From contig NC_063045.1 in NCBI RefSeq assembly GCF_018812025.1, positions 20,749,420-20,813,419 on the forward strand: a stretch of 64,000 nucleotides of DNA, written 5' to 3'. The notes below the pieces were generated by a model. That model did not search any database. It was not told the origin of the DNA and saw nothing but the letters and a program-made list of their open reading frames with translations. Source of the DNA: Megalobrama amblycephala (Eukaryota; Chordata; Actinopteri; Cypriniformes; Xenocyprididae). Below, piece by piece: positions 36,165 through 48,581 of the stretch (its first letter is position 1; the number at the start of each line of letters is the position of its first letter). The position numbers and the translations under genes were made by a program.

Positions 36165-37210
36165 TATAGACTATTGTTCAAAAGTTTGGGGTCAGTAAGA
36201 TTGTTTTTTTTTTTTTTAAATAAATTCCTAATACTTTTATTTAGCAAGTGTGCATCAAATTGATCAAAGTGACATTACCAGTGTTGGCGAAAGTTATTTT
36301 GAAAAGTAAAGCATTACAATATTACGTAACTCCTTTAAAAACTAATTAATTGCGTTAGTTACTTTTTAAGAGAAGTAATGCATTACGTTACTTTTGTGTT
36401 GCTTTTTTTCACCTGTTCTGTGGCTTGTTTTGTTTTTTATAACAACATTTTTTATTTGGGGGCAAATGTAAAGGCGATTTTACACCAAAATTTAAATAAT
36501 AAGGCTGAAGGAAATGCAAATTCACACTTGTACATAAGAGGGCACAGCTCAAACAAACCTTTCAGCTGTGCTGCCATTCTTGATTGCAGAAGAATAGGAT
36601 GCAGGGAAAGAAAGTTTAACACTTAATTCACCAATAAACATAAAAATTCTAAAGTCATTTTTGCTTATGGTTTAACTGAATCATTGAAGGTCAGCAGCAA
36701 GCACACTGGTCAATAAAGTGAGATTAAATGCATGAAAATATGTTTTATTAAACATTTAATCATTGGAGGTTTGCATAGTATTCTGATTTTTCATTTCAGA
36801 TTTTATTCATTTTGAGGAATTCTGAATCTTTTTTTGTGAAAGGTAGATGCGTAAATGCATGTTTAACGCCTCTGCAATTACGATTTCTATTAACATGGGG
36901 ACAGGAGATCTGTCAGTCAATAAATGGAAAAACAAATGAACTTGTGTTACTCATTTGAAAAAGTAACTTGCGTTACAATACAAGTTACTTGAAAAAAGTA
37001 ATCTGATTACGTAACTCAAATTACTTGTAATGCTTTACCCCCAACACTGATAACTACATTTATAATGTTACAAAAGATTTCTATTTCAAATAAATGCTTT
37101 TCTTTTGAACTTATTACTATATCAAAGAATCCTGGAAAAAAAAAAAAAAAATGTATCATGGTTTCCACAAAAATTCTGAGCAACATAACTGTTTTCAACA
37201 TTGATAATAG
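36165..37210. mobile_element. MITE of the CAAAAGTTTGGGGTCAG family, split by a hAT-like insert
   Basis: The left part 36165-36278 (GTTCAAAAGTTTGGGGTCAG to GTGACATTAC) and the right part 37050-37210 (CATTTATAATGTTACAAAAG onward) are consecutive in the intact copy at 34417, but are separated here by 36279-37049. Confidence 0.8.
36279..37049. mobile_element. hAT-like non-autonomous element (CAGTGTTGG ends)
   Basis: Starts CAGTGTTGGCGAAAGTTA and ends CTTTACCCCCAACACTG, inverted partners of the AAAGTAATGCATTAC family. The interior has no transposase. The target duplication is not clean. Confidence 0.8.
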
Positions 37211-38102
37211 AGTTTTGCCGATAGACGACCGTCAAAGATATGATGCCTTTGATGATATCAAGACCTTAATTGGCTTGTTTGCCCATTAATGTATTAAATT
37301 AGTATTATTATTATTATTATCAGGCTATTATTAATCAATATTAAGAACTACAATTCATTTTCCTTCCCTAAAAAGTTTACAAAAGACTACAAAACTACAT
37401 CCCACATCAAAATTGAATTGTGAGATGCTTGTTATAAGGGAGTCATTCTTATACAGTTATAGTTTAAGCCAAGGTGAAAATGGCATCGTTGTTACTCAGC
37501 ATTTTGTTTCCATAGCACCTTAACAAAACATTTTAATGACACAAATAATAATACAATTACAAATAATTTTCATTAATGTATGGTCCACAAGAGAAACATT
37601 AAGCCAATAAATTAAGTTGATATGCAGTTATATCAGCACTGGGGTAGATTCATCTCTCGTCATGTGCCGTGCAGTGTCAGATGCCAAAAGCTCTGTCGGT
37701 TTTTGTTTCACTTTCGCTTTCAGGGAATAATTGACTGTGGTTTCCTTCACCCGGCATAACTCTTGTGCAGTTTGTAAATTGCTTGCGTGATATTATTGAT
37801 GGACTCGCCTTTTGGGTGACATGTTTCTATGTAACGTGATTTTTCTTTATCACCAACTCCATCTTTGAGAACAAAATGTTAGAAAAAGATTCTCAAATCT
37901 CCTGCAATAATAAAACTAAGTAAGTAATTAATTAAATAAATGAGTAAATTAATGATCAAACAAATAAATATATATAGATAATTCTTTCAAAAACATAAAA
38001 AATCTTGCCAAACCCCAAATTTTTGAATGGTATCGTGTTTGTCCATTAATTTATTTATGTATTTATTAGGGTGAAATAACGTCTAAATGATGGATTGAAA
38101 AA
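37211..38102. other. 3' flank of clcc1, no gene
   Basis: No conserved coding segment. Part of it should be clcc1 3' UTR. Confidence 0.5.
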
Positions 38103-38734
38103 TCAACTGACACTTGCCTCATTCCCTTGATTAGCTCCAAGTGTTTTCACATCTATCTGAGGAGGAGGCACATTGGTTACAGGCTCACTTCCATCTGGAC
38201 TCTGTGTGTCTTTCTGCTCCTTTTTGTCCGCAGTAGATGCATTTTTCTCCTTTTCCTCAACTTTCACTTCAGGCTCTGCATTTTCCTTTGTACCAGAGTC
38301 CACCTCCTGTGTCCGCTGCAGCAAATCAGTCTCATCATCACTGGACATGTTACCTGCAGGAAGCACAGTCTCTACTCGGACCCTCTGGGTTCTTCTGGGT
38401 GTTTCGGCAAATTCCTGTTGGAGTTCCATGCTTCTGTCCTCCCGTCTATTTTGTGGAGCATAAGCATCTCCTGCCCTGAAGACCTGGTCACCTCTGTTTC
38501 CTGCTGGATTCACCCGGTTCCCATTGCCCTGGCGTATTTGTAGTGGCTGTGGGGCGTCTCCCCCTTCCCAGACGTCCTCGTGCTCCCTTAATTGAGGAGC
38601 TTGGCGCTGTCCTACCGCAGGAGGTGGCGGATCCTGTCTCCAGCCGAGCCGGGGCAGACGTACTGCTTGATATACAGCTGCCTGAGCACTTCCATACATA
38701 AACACCTGAGAAGAGCAAAGATGCATTAGTACGG

Positions 38735-38788
<54 letters not shown>

Positions 38789-38975
38789 AAATAAGAGATT
38801 TAACAAGCTTGCTGTTCCCAGCTCTTACACAGATGGCTGCTGTAATGGTAAGCAGTACAGGTATCTGGAGGGTTACTGGTAGATCCTTCAGCAGCGCTCT
38901 GAGGAACTCACCGATGCCCTCCCCAATTTGCTTCAAGGGATCTGTGATGAAGCTGGCTATGGTGACTGTGAAAGC
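38103..38975 (-). CDS. clcc1: clcc1 copy A exons 8-9 (last TM segment, cytosolic tail)
   Basis: Exon 8 (38975-38829) encodes FITDPLKQIGEGIGEFLRAL and a hydrophobic TM. Exon 9 (38705-38103) encodes VFMYGSAQAAVYQ, a polar Gln/Arg-rich stretch, and an acidic Glu/Lys tail. The 123-nt intron between them (38706-38828) is a multiple of three, without a stop, and contains (TTA)n that would read as poly-Asn if retained. Confidence 0.93.
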
Positions 38976-41900
38976 CTGAAATAAGAACACCACAAAATTC
39001 TTACTATGCATTTCATTTTTATCTCTATTACAGCTCTGTATTTGGAACAATGAGATATCAGCAAAAATAAATAATATAATAAGTATAATAATGATATAAT
39101 AAAATGTATGACGAGCGCTTACTGATGATCTATTGCAGATGAAGTTCTGCTCAAAACAGCACAAACAGTAATATTGTGATATATTATTACAATGTAAAAA
39201 CTGTTTTGTAATATAAATAAATTATCTTTATTAAATGTATTTAGTGATACAAAGCTGAATATTCAGCATAATTACTCCAGTCTTTAGTGTCACATGATCC
39301 TTCAGAAATCAATAGAATATGCTAATTTGCTGCTCAAGAATAATTTATTATTATTATCAATGTTGAAAACAGTTGTGCTGCTTAATATTTTTGTGGAAAC
39401 GCTAATACTTTTTTAGAATTTGATGAATAGAAACAATTCAAAAGAACAGCATTAACTTGAAATAGAATTCATTTGTAACATTAGAAATGTCTTTATGGTC
39501 ACTTGAGCTATTTAGCGTATCTGTAAAACATCAGTTTTTTTTTTATCTAAATGGTTTATAGTACTATTTTTTGCAATTACGGTTCATATTATTTCACACT
39601 GAATATTTTCATTCAATATAACGACTTTAAAATCTTTTTTTTTTTTTTAGTATCAACAATATCCATTATCATTCGACCTCTAGTCTATAATCAAATTCAA
39701 GTTTCTGTCAGTGAAAAATAAAAGATACAAACCTTTGTTGGAGGCACAAGCAAAATGGGGTCCACCACTAGGACCTCATAATATTTTGTGCAAGGATCAT
39801 CTTGAAGAGTCCATGTCCGTCTGTACCACGCTGAATCAACAAGGAGTTACAACAGTTCACCTCAAAATCATGTCATTATTTACTCAACTTCCTTTAAAAT
39901 CTGAAGGATTTCCTTACATAGTGCATTTTTGTTCTTTTTGAAGCTTGAAAAGATCTATGTGAAGATTCTTCAAAATTCTAAATTCATGTTCCACATCAAA
40001 TAAATTTTGAATGACAAAAAGTGAATAAATAATTAAATCATTCTAATGAGATAAATTCCTTTAACAGAAAGTACCTCACCTGATAAACTGCCCATCCAAT
40101 CCAGTTGACTTAGCCCAGTGCATTGGCCATTGAAGCTCTCCACTTCCACAATCTTCTTTTTGTGGTCTGCAAAGGCAAGCTAGCCAAAACGGAAATGTTT
40201 TAACTCTTTTAACGCACGTTTATGTTTTATTCCCTTCAATAGCTATGTTTCCATCCAAAGTTGCGAATTTAACTTATGCTTAACTTAGCATAAATCATTT
40301 TAAAGCAGCGTTTCCATCCCATGTTCAAGAGAACAAAAGACGAAGAACAAAGTATAACAGATGAAGCTGAAGACAAAATTCTGCCATGCTATATCATGTG
40401 TTCGGATGCTGGTGTTTAGGAACACAATCATGTAAGATGCATTTAATCCATTAAATTCTGATGACAGACTTTGAATCAGGCATTTCAGAATGATCAAACC
40501 AACATTAAGATGTACAATGAAACTGGTTCACTGGTTAGTCCAGTTGTCCAATCACATCCACAGTTGAGGCAAAGTCACGCGAGTTTTTTGTTGTGCATCG
40601 AGGGATTTATATGGTAAATGTGTTTCCATCAAAGCATCAAATGAGCGCATTCGTTTTTTATGCTCATCATTTCCATCCGGCCTTTTTTTTTTGATGTTAT
40701 ATCCCAAAATGTGCATAAAAATAGATGGATGGAATCATAGCTATTGTCAACTGTTGAATACCAGTTTAGCAAAAATGTCAGTCAACAGTATTTTGTACAA
40801 AAATGATTACCATATAAAGATGGAACCAGTTCCAGATCAAGCTAATAAAAAAGCAAACGGCGAACATTCTCCTGAACTGGACCATCCAGGACACCACAAA
40901 CCAGAGTTCAGTGCAGATAATGGCTACGACAATCAGAACAATCAAAAAAACCTGTAGAAAAATACATTCATATATTAATATTAATAAAATTATTTCATCA
41001 TTTATCTCTGAAAGGCTTGTACAAAAACTGACCTTCAGGACTGTATCAACCTCCACATGAAATGTGTCTTCAAAACGCCACTTCCAGGCTTCGTGGTCGT
41101 GGTGTTTGAACTTGACCAGAATTTGACTGAGAGCCTCATCCATGGCTCCGGTAGTCCAATCGTTCTGCTCATTCAAAAGCTTCTGGATCTCTGCCAGCGA
41201 TTGCTTGGACAGCTTCACCTCAGCGTCATAGTGCATGGATGTTGTTTCATCATCAGGCTAAAGATTTAAAAAAAAAAAAAGCAAAAGTTGTGAAACCTTT
41301 AGCAGTGTAGAGTAAAGTCAGACTTTACAATTACCTGGAGAAAACATGGTCACATACCAGACCAAGTTTTGATGTTTCTTTAAGGAGCTTGGAAAGGAAT
41401 CGCTTGAATACTGGAAGACATACTGGCTTTGAAGAGGTGGCCGTCCCCTTCTTTTTGTGTTCATCAAACTAAAACAGATGTAGCAGCAAGAAATTATATT
41501 TTTCAATCATCCAAAATAGTACCATGGTACAGTACTAGTCTTCATTACTTCAAAAATACCATGATAAAACCATTGTGTACCATGTCCAAACAACATGGCA
41601 GTACCATTTTGTTAGTAAGGTCTACTTAACACAGGTGTATTTTTTAATATCGGTCACCTCTTTCTGCAAAATCGCTAGTTTATTGCTGCACTCAGATGCA
41701 TCAGACTGTGGCACATCGCAGGACTCTGAGCTGTATCCCCTTCTCTTGGTTGGCACATTTTGGTAACTGGCAGACTGTAACACAAAAAAACAACAAAAAA
41801 AAGTCAGATTCATAGGAATGGTTAGAATGTGATGTACATTTAAATTTCCTGCACAAAATGAGAGTGCTTGAAAAACTTTATATGAATCACACTTTGTCAA

Positions 41901-43645
41901 CATGTCAGAATAATGACAGTTCAGTTGTTGCCGTCCAAAAGAAATGTTTTAATCGAGTAACCAAGGTGGAGTGACATTAACCTTTTAAGAATCCACACAA
42001 AATTCATATATAGATACACTATTGACAATAGACAATGGACACTTTTTGCCTGTGAAATTTCATCTGAATTATGCTAATGTGACCACACTTGAGAGTTTGA
42101 GAGAGTTGTTGACTCAAGAACCGCTCGTGCCAATTTGCAAAAAAAAAAAAAAAAAAGATTTGTGAACCACTTCAACAGATTCATCCAAAAAAAAAAAAAA
42201 AAAAAGAAAGAAAGAAAAAGAGACGATTTGTCCATAAGTCAGTATGACACAGAGGGATTTAAATAGCCAATATAATACATGCTCATGAATGTGCAGTCGT
42301 GCACAGCAGACCAACGGCCAAGGTAAAGGATTTTCCCTAAAAAATTAAGACATTTCGGAAGGGATCTTTCTGTGATACATTCACAGCTTTATTAAAAGCC
42401 TGAAGCTGGTCACTGCAATTATTGAGCATACAAGAGGGTGAGCGTGACATTTAAAAAAAAATAAAAAATAAAATCAATCCTCCTGTCTATGTACGAGGAC
42501 ATTATATTTTAGTGATTTTCTCTGACACCATACATGTCACAGTTTTATTATATTCTGGATGTCCTGTAAAGAGCACATTCAGAGCTTTTTAAAGATACCA
42601 AATGGAGGTTTCACCAGGACAACAGCAACTCCTTGGTCTTTAAATCATGCTTATCAGGCATCTTAGGAGACACAACAAGTGAATAGGGAAAGAAATGATA
42701 TTAGATATATTATTATATTAGAAATATTAGATATTATGAAAATGTTGCCAATTATTACACTTCTTTTTTCATTACATTTTGCTCCAAGAATTTTTTATTT
42801 ATACCGCTGAGTCCTGGTGTCCACTTACGAGGACATAGCACAACATATAAATAAATCATTTTTTTCTTCATTTGTTTCTTATTCTAAACAATGTAATGAC
42901 CTGAAAAAATACAAAATTCAAAAAACTTTTTTTTCCCGGGTCTTAGGAGGTTCAAACTTTTGTGGTGTGAAAAAGAAAGAAGGTCATATGGCATTGGAAC
43001 AACACCACCGAGGTGAGTAACGTTACCAGCTAACACGGACTTCGGTAAAGTTGGTTTTATATTCGCACATTCGGACTTCTGATAAATTCCGACTTTCCAA
43101 TAAATGTGCAATAAATTAATGTTTGCAAATTTTAAGCAACGACATGATATTGACAACCAACGATTGTCAACTTGCAACATTTTTCACAGTCGATCAAAAT
43201 AGGCAAGTATTGTTTTAATGGCATATTTACTTGTGAATGTCCACTGAATGTCCAATGTAGTGTGATTAACAAGGCTATTGAATACGGATGTCCGAATGTG
43301 TGAATATAAAACCAACTTTACCCAAGTCTAACACGGAACGATAGCAGAACTTCAGCTAACGTTTGGGCAAAGTTCTCTCAAAGTTGTGAACAAACGTTCT
43401 TCCAGTAAATTTAGTAGAACGTTCACTGGTCTTTAATAATGTTCTCAAAACATCAGCACAAAAACATTAGTTTTTACCTCTGTGGGTTTTCTCATGCGCT
43501 TTGTCGTTGGGTCGTAGTTTAACATATCATATGGATCGATCCATGCATCATCTTCGTTGTGGATATTTGCATTTGCAATAATAAACAGACTACAAAAAAT
43601 AAGGAAACTACAGAATCCAAACGACGAGCCGCTCGGCACCTTCAT
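38103..43645 (-). CDS. clcc1: Chloride channel CLIC-like protein 1, intact copy A
   Basis: ER membrane anion channel involved in ER ion and Ca2+ homeostasis. Exons joined by GT-AG sites with matching phases: 43645-43478, 41774-41658, 41468-41358, 41257-41033, 40951-40811, 40179-40080, 39830-39733, 38975-38829, 38705-38103, total 1710 nt, 569 aa (human 551). A cleaved signal peptide (about residues 1-26) precedes the conserved DDAWIDPYDMLNYDP. Then come the family block MHYDAEVKLSKQSLAEIQ and WKWRFEDTF (133-207), TM segments in exons 5 and 8, the DDPCTKYYEVL and LVPPTK block in exon 7, and an acidic cytosolic tail (EVKVEEKEK). The start is the Met directly after an acceptor at 43654, giving the signal peptide. 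A decaying duplicate lies upstream. Confidence 0.95.
39160..39500 (-). mobile_element. CACATGATCCTTCAGAAATC MITE in clcc1 intron 7
   Basis: The core TTTAGTGTCACATGATCCTT and its flanks are present, in opposite orientation to the copy at 34417. A diverged copy sits at the equivalent place in copy B (46800-47150), so the insertion predates the gene duplication or recurred at the same site. Confidence 0.75.
39733..40951 (-). CDS. clcc1: clcc1 copy A exons 5-7 (first TM region and loop)
   Basis: Exon 5 (40951-40811) encodes a hydrophobic VFLIVLIVVAIICTELW segment and FFISLIWNWFHLYM, two membrane passes. Exon 6 (40179-40080) and exon 7 (39830-39733) encode the charged loop with HKKKIVEVESF, DDPCTKYYEVL and VPPTK. 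Confidence 0.93.
40237..40746. mobile_element. MITE (CAATAGCTATGTTTCCATCC ends) in clcc1 intron 5
   Basis: CAATAGCTATGTTTCCATCC at the left pairs with GGATGGAATCATAGCTATTG at the right. The copy B intron at the equivalent position lacks it. Confidence 0.85.
41033..41774 (-). CDS. clcc1: clcc1 copy A exons 2-4 (luminal domain)
   Basis: Exon 2 (41774-41658) encodes SASYQNVPTKRRGY to ILQKE. Exon 3 (41468-41358) encodes FDEHKKKGT to KLGL after acceptor TTTTAG. Exon 4 (41257-41033) encodes PDDETTSMHYDAEVKLSKQS to DTVLK. All are phase 0. Exon 4 is the most conserved and is 97% identical to its counterpart in copy B. Confidence 0.93.
43045..43321. mobile_element. 277-bp MITE (GTAAAGTTGGTTTTATATTC ends) in clcc1 intron 1
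   Basis: GTAAAGTTGGTTTTATATTC with CGCACATTCGGAC at the left is mirrored by GTCCGAATGTGTGAATATAA and CCAACTTTAC at the right. There is no coding capacity. Confidence 0.9.
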
Positions 43646-43653
43646 AATCCTCA
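43478..43653 (-). CDS. clcc1: clcc1 copy A first coding exon (signal peptide)
   Basis: The acceptor TTCCAG ends at 43654, followed by 8 nt of 5' UTR and MKVPSGSSFGFCSFLIFCSL. The exon ends KPTE|GTAAAA. The acceptor upstream of the Met implies a non-coding exon at higher coordinates, not located. Confidence 0.88.
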
Positions 43654-44984
43654 CTGGAACAAACAACACTGAGAAAACTCACACTTGCTGTTAAAACTAC
43701 TGATCAGTTCTCATAAATGAGGTATGTAAAGTTCAGATTCGCTTTCTCTTTGTTTACAATATGTTAACCAGATCACCTGTTTAACCTACATTATCTTAAA
43801 TGCATCTATCTACCGTCTAAATGTTACACATCGAGGACTAAATAAAAAAAAAAAAGATAAATTGTAGAAAAATCGATCGCACTAGGCAGCAAACATTTCC
43901 TTACATGTTGGAAGAGAGCTGTCATATATACTGCCACATAGAAAACCCGCCTAGATCCATAACCGCAATTGCTCGAGATTCAAATACGGTTTCTAAACAC
44001 TGCACTCTATGTGCAGGCTTCTTCTTCTTCTTGGGTTTATTGGCGGTTGGCAAACAAATTTGTGGTGCATTCCGCCACCAACTGGTATGGAGTGTGGACC
44101 AGAATGTCTAATACAGCCTACTCATACTTTTAAAAAAGAAATGACATTTCCCTGTGTTATGTTTCTATGTGCACTAAGTTCTATTTTAATGGATTTTCAT
44201 GAAAGACTCCCAACGGAAAAGAAAATAAACTAAGAAAAAGAAGAAAACATGATCTTTAAATTTCCCGTTATAGCAGGGTTTCATTTTGACATGATTTCGA
44301 TAAAATAAATATAATACATTTTACACAGATTTGATTCATACAATAATTTTAGAAATGGAAAATCAATCACACACATAGTAAACACAATACACATCCAAAT
44401 AAACTATTCAAGTAACAAATGCATGAATTAAAGCATAATAGTCAACATGTATAGGTTGCAGACATAATATAGAATTATGCAGTTTACTAACATGTGATTA
44501 TAAGTCCTTCTAGCATTGGATGATCTGGTGTATTTTGATATGTAAAAGCAGTCTCTGTGGGTTTCAGAGAGGATTTCAGTCACACATTCAAGGGAAGAAG
44601 TCAAACAAAGTTCTCACAAGGATGTCTGCTTTAGGTCTGTCTTAGGAATCACCCCCCTATGGTGTTAACTCATGATTTTCCTTTTCATCAAAAGTGAAGT
44701 CAATTATAATGTTACAAAAAAGAAGAATGCGATTTCTACTGAGGGAGAACCTTCACCCCCCACCGTGAATGCGGTTGCGCCCCTGCCCTCACGGAGGTCT
44801 GTGCACACCACTGCAATAGCCAGATGGGATTTCAATTTTGTCAGCTGAAGACCCGTTTGGTTTGAAGATGAAAAATGTACAAATCACAATGTTATTCACC
44901 ATTGCTGATTTATAACACACACTCACAGCGTTTGGCCGGTCTTGTGGCTATCAGAGCAGAAACGATAAGCTGCTCTTTGTATGC
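43654..44984 (-). other. clcc1 copy A 5' flank and inter-copy spacer
   Basis: From 43654 to about 43940 the sequence matches 58420-58740 upstream of copy B (shared AGCAAACATTTCCTTACATG), so the duplicated unit included the promoter side. At 44015-44110 is a common fish repeat (GGTTTATTGGCGGTTGGCAA). Beyond that nothing was identified. Confidence 0.6.
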
Positions 44985-45193
44985 TTTTCCGTTATCTGTT
45001 ATATTATATCTTGTGCAAGCTTATTTTGTTCATCTGAAAAAAACAATACATTTACCCGCCCGTAGCCCCTCCCCTCGAAGAAATTAGGACAGAAGTGACA
45101 TAAAATACCAGGAGGAAACATGTATCTCCCTCCTCCACTTGTGATTCGATCAACCAAAACGCATCTTAATATCAGGTGGAAACAGGGCCTACA
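44985..45193. mobile_element. Element end that truncates clcc1 copy B
   Basis: The sequence CCTGATATTAAGATGCGTTT read on the minus strand, with CACAAGTGGAGGAGGGAGAT, is a repeat-type end. It replaces the copy B reading frame exactly where copy A continues into its acidic tail. The left boundary is approximate. Confidence 0.6.
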
Positions 45194-45873
45194 GCACGCA
45201 CAGTCTCTACCCGCACCCTCTGGGTGTGCTGTTGAAGTCAAATTCCTTTTGGAGTCCCATGCTTTGTCCTGTCTATTTTGTGGAGCATAAGCATCTTAAG
45301 CATCTTTCCTGCTTGATACACACTTTCGCCATTGTCCTGGCCTATCTGTAGCAGCTGTGGGGCGTCTCCCCCTTCTCAGACGTCTCCCCCTTCCCAGACG
45401 TTGAGGAGCTTGGTGCTGTCCTACCGCAGGAGTTGGTGGGTCCCGTCTCCAGCCAAGCCAGGGCAAGTGTACTATTTGATGTATAGCTTCCTTAGCAATT
45501 ACAATAGCAAGCACCTGAGAAGAGTAAAGATGCCTTAGTATAGTACAAAAATAGATCCTATGTATAATATATTTTCTGTTCCCAGCTCTTACAAAGATGA
45601 GTACTGCAAAGAGAAGCAGCACAGGCATCTGTAGAGTGATTGGTAGATCCTTCAGCAGCGCTCTGAGGAACTCATTTATGCCCTCCCCAATTTTCTTCAA
45701 GGGATCGGTGATGAAGCCAGTTATGGTGACTATGACAGCCTGAAATAAAAACATTAATGTATTAATGCATTTTATTTTATTTCATAACCTGCTCTGATAA
45801 CAGCTTTTGGAACAATCAGATATCTGTAAAAAATAATTAATATAATTCATATAAAATAAAATAAATAAATAAA

Positions 45874-46752
45874 TTGTCATGTACATGTATAGTTTGTTTC
45901 ATTGTCTTGTTTAGTTTCTAGTCATGGTTTGCTGTCACTGTTTTGCCTGTGTTTGATTTCTTCATTAGTTGTCATGGTTACTGATTAGTTACACCTGTCC
46001 CTGTTCCGTTAATCATCTGGCCCTGTGTATTTAATGCTCCCTTCACAGGCTATCAGAATTTCCTACTTCCCAATTCTAAAGTTGCGAATATGAGCTCGAC
46101 CAGTCGCCACATTCAAGTGCTTTGTTGTCGGAAAGAACAGGAAGCATGGAGGACACCAGGTTTATTCTATTTATTGGTAAAATCTTATTAAAGTCAAAAT
46201 TCTATTTAGCATCCCATTCACTGACAACCATATAAACATTCACCATGTTATATAGACAGTCAGCTTTCTGGTAATTCTGGAATTTTGGTCAAATATTTTC
46301 ACTGTGTATGAAACATCAATACACATTTAATGGTTATTCATATATGTAAATAAATATGCACAACTTTAAAAACAAGACAAGGAAATGTAGCTGTTGTGGA
46401 AAAACTAATAGAGAATAGTAAAGAAAGTCACAGCATTCTCCCCTCCTCATGTATTCATTTTATGGTATGCCCTACTCAGGAGCTTGGGTATTAAAATTAT
46501 CCCAGAGCTTTCCAATAGTAAATACGACTTGTGAGGGCATTCATGTCCAATTTTTAACTAGGAAACTCGTATTTACGATAATTTCAATAGCATGTCGCAT
46601 TGTGAAAGCTGCATAAGCCCCCAGTTTCTTCTGTTCAGGATTCTGCATTAACGTTTATGGTTACTGAGTGTGTTTATTAAAAGTTGCTTGTTATTGTTCA
46701 TTCTGCATCACGCATCATCTTTGTTTGGATCTACTACAGTTCATCCCTGACA
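45874..46752. mobile_element. Probable solo LTR, internally interrupted
   Basis: Begins near TGTCATGTACATG and ends CAGTTCATCCCTGACA, with LTR-like GTTGTCATGGTTACTGATTA and TTATTAAAAGTTGCTTGTTA. About 600 bp of unrelated sequence (about 46045-46650) separates the halves. It lies in copy B intron 7. No clean target duplication was seen. Confidence 0.5.
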
Positions 46753-46799
46753 ATAATATGATATAATGTGATTAATGGAAATTGATGATGAGCACTTAC

Positions 46800-47150
46800 T
46801 ATTGCAGATGAAGTACTGCTCAAAACAGTACTATTTTGAGACATTATAATTTAAAATAAATGTTTTGTATTTTAATATATTTAAAAATTAATTTATTCCT
46901 GTGATCAAAGCTGAATTTTCAGCATCATTACTCTAGTTTTCGGTGTCACATGATCCTTCAGAAATCATAATTGTTAATTTGGTGCTCAAAAATTTTTTTT
47001 ATAATTATCAATGTAAAAAAAAAAAAAAAAAAAAAAAAACACTTTGTGGAAACCATAATAATTTTTTAGGATTATTTAATAAATGCAAAACTTAAAATAA
47101 CAGCATTAATTCGAAATAGAATTAATTGTTTACGTTAAGTGTGTTTGTTC
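46800..47150 (-). mobile_element. MITE copy in clcc1 copy B intron 7
   Basis: Carries GTGTCACATGATCCTTCAGA at the position equivalent to 39160-39500 in copy A. It includes a long poly-A tract. Confidence 0.7.
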
Positions 47151-47829
47151 CTGCCTGTTCACCGGCCTTGTGGATTTAATATTAAACTTTGTGTTTTGTA
47201 ACTTTTTTTCATAGTCTTCATCTGTATTCCTTCAAAGACCTGTGACAATGTGCTGTTATTTTGTGATTGTATTTTCTGTCTCTGGGTACATACATACAAC
47301 TTTCGTGCTGTTCATTGGATTCATGTTTTTTTAAGAGTTTCAGGATGGAAGCATGTTTTTTATTTATTTAAATGATTTATAGTACTTTTTTTTTTTTTTT
47401 TTTGCAATTATGGTTAAGATTATTTTGCACTGAATATTTTAATTCAATATACTGATTTCAAAAATTATTATCTGATTTAACAGCATCAGCAATATCCATT
47501 ATCAGTTGACCTCAGGTCTCTTATCAAATTCAAGTTTCTGTCATTAGAATCTAAAAGATACAAACCTTTGTTGGAGGCACAAGCAAAATGGGGTCCACCA
47601 ACATGACCTCGTGATACTTTTTGCAAGGATCATCTTGAAGAGTCCATGTCTGTCTGTACCACTCTGAATCAACAATGAATTACAACAGTTCATCCAAAAA
47701 TCATTTTTTGTCATTATTTACTCAACTTTATGATTGGTGCTTTTTGGGAGCTTGAAAAGATCTTTGTGAAGTTTCTTCTAAATTCAAGTTTACATTTAAA
47801 CAAATGCCACCATAATGCTTCAATGCTAA

Positions 47830-48060
47830 ATACATGAAAACACAGCATACAATCCTCAACATGCATTGCAGTGTGAAGCGTTTTTTGAAGTCTATTGTAG
47901 TTCTTGTGTTTCTCTTTTCTTCAGTAATTCAGCTTGTTAACAGCAGTTGTTCATCACTAATGCTCAGTCATTACTTAATTAATTGCTTAATTATCTCATT
48001 AACTTTAACTCTACTTCAGTGTTACTTTAACACTATTTAGAGAGGGACCAAATGTACTCT
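47830..48060. repeat. Dispersed repeat, partner inverted at 51885-52075
   Basis: GTTCTTGTGTTTCTCTTT and CTTGTTAACAGCAG appear here; their reverse complements, in matching order, appear at 51885-52075. Probably one end of a non-autonomous element. Family unknown. Confidence 0.6.
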
Positions 48061-48581
48061 GAGCAGAGTTGATTTAACTCTGGGGATTTTACTGTGATAT
48101 GTTTGCTGATCAATGTTTATTTGTGAATAAAAGCCTAAATTCAAACTGTTCATTATATAAAGCAATCATATGGATTTATTTTGCAATCTCTTTATGAACA
48201 TTTAGAAGCATCAGGGTTTTAGGTGAATAGACTCTGAAAATGTTCTGAAGATGATCTGATGATGAAGACAATTTTATTTTTAAGTGAACCCTAGCCCTTT
48301 AAATAATTAATAAATTTTGGTAACACATTCCTTTAACAGTAAGCACCTCACCTAATAAATTGTCCTTCCAGCCCAGTTCTTTCAGCCCAGCACATCTGGC
48401 ACTGAAGCTCTCCACTTCCACAATTTTTTTCTTGTGTTCTGCAAAGGCAACCTAGCCAAGAGGAAATAATTTTTTTTGTAGCTCTTGAACACACATATTT
48501 ATGTTGTATTCTCTTAATCGTCATCTGTTCAGTATCGGTTTAGAAAAAAATGAGATGGTCATTCGACAATATTTTGATTAC

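Larger units (their letters stand above)
45296..48451 (-). pseudogene. clcc1 copy B exons 6-9
   Basis: Exons 6 (48451-48352), 7 (47663-47566) and 8 (45739-45593) are open with normal splice sites. Exon 9 starts VLAIVIAKEAIHQ, shifts frame after AVGQHQAPQ and ends at 45296 after an Arg-rich out-of-frame stretch. An 18-bp tandem duplication lies at 45363-45398. Confidence 0.88.

Noticed and set aside
38103..39164. A single 353-codon open frame suggesting an Asn-repeat protein
   Set aside because: It is clcc1 exons 8 and 9 read through a stop-free intron whose (TTA)n gives poly-Asn; splice sites and homology define two exons.
44869..45087. Short open frame between clcc1 copies
   Set aside because: Overlaps the element end that truncates copy B; no conserved features.
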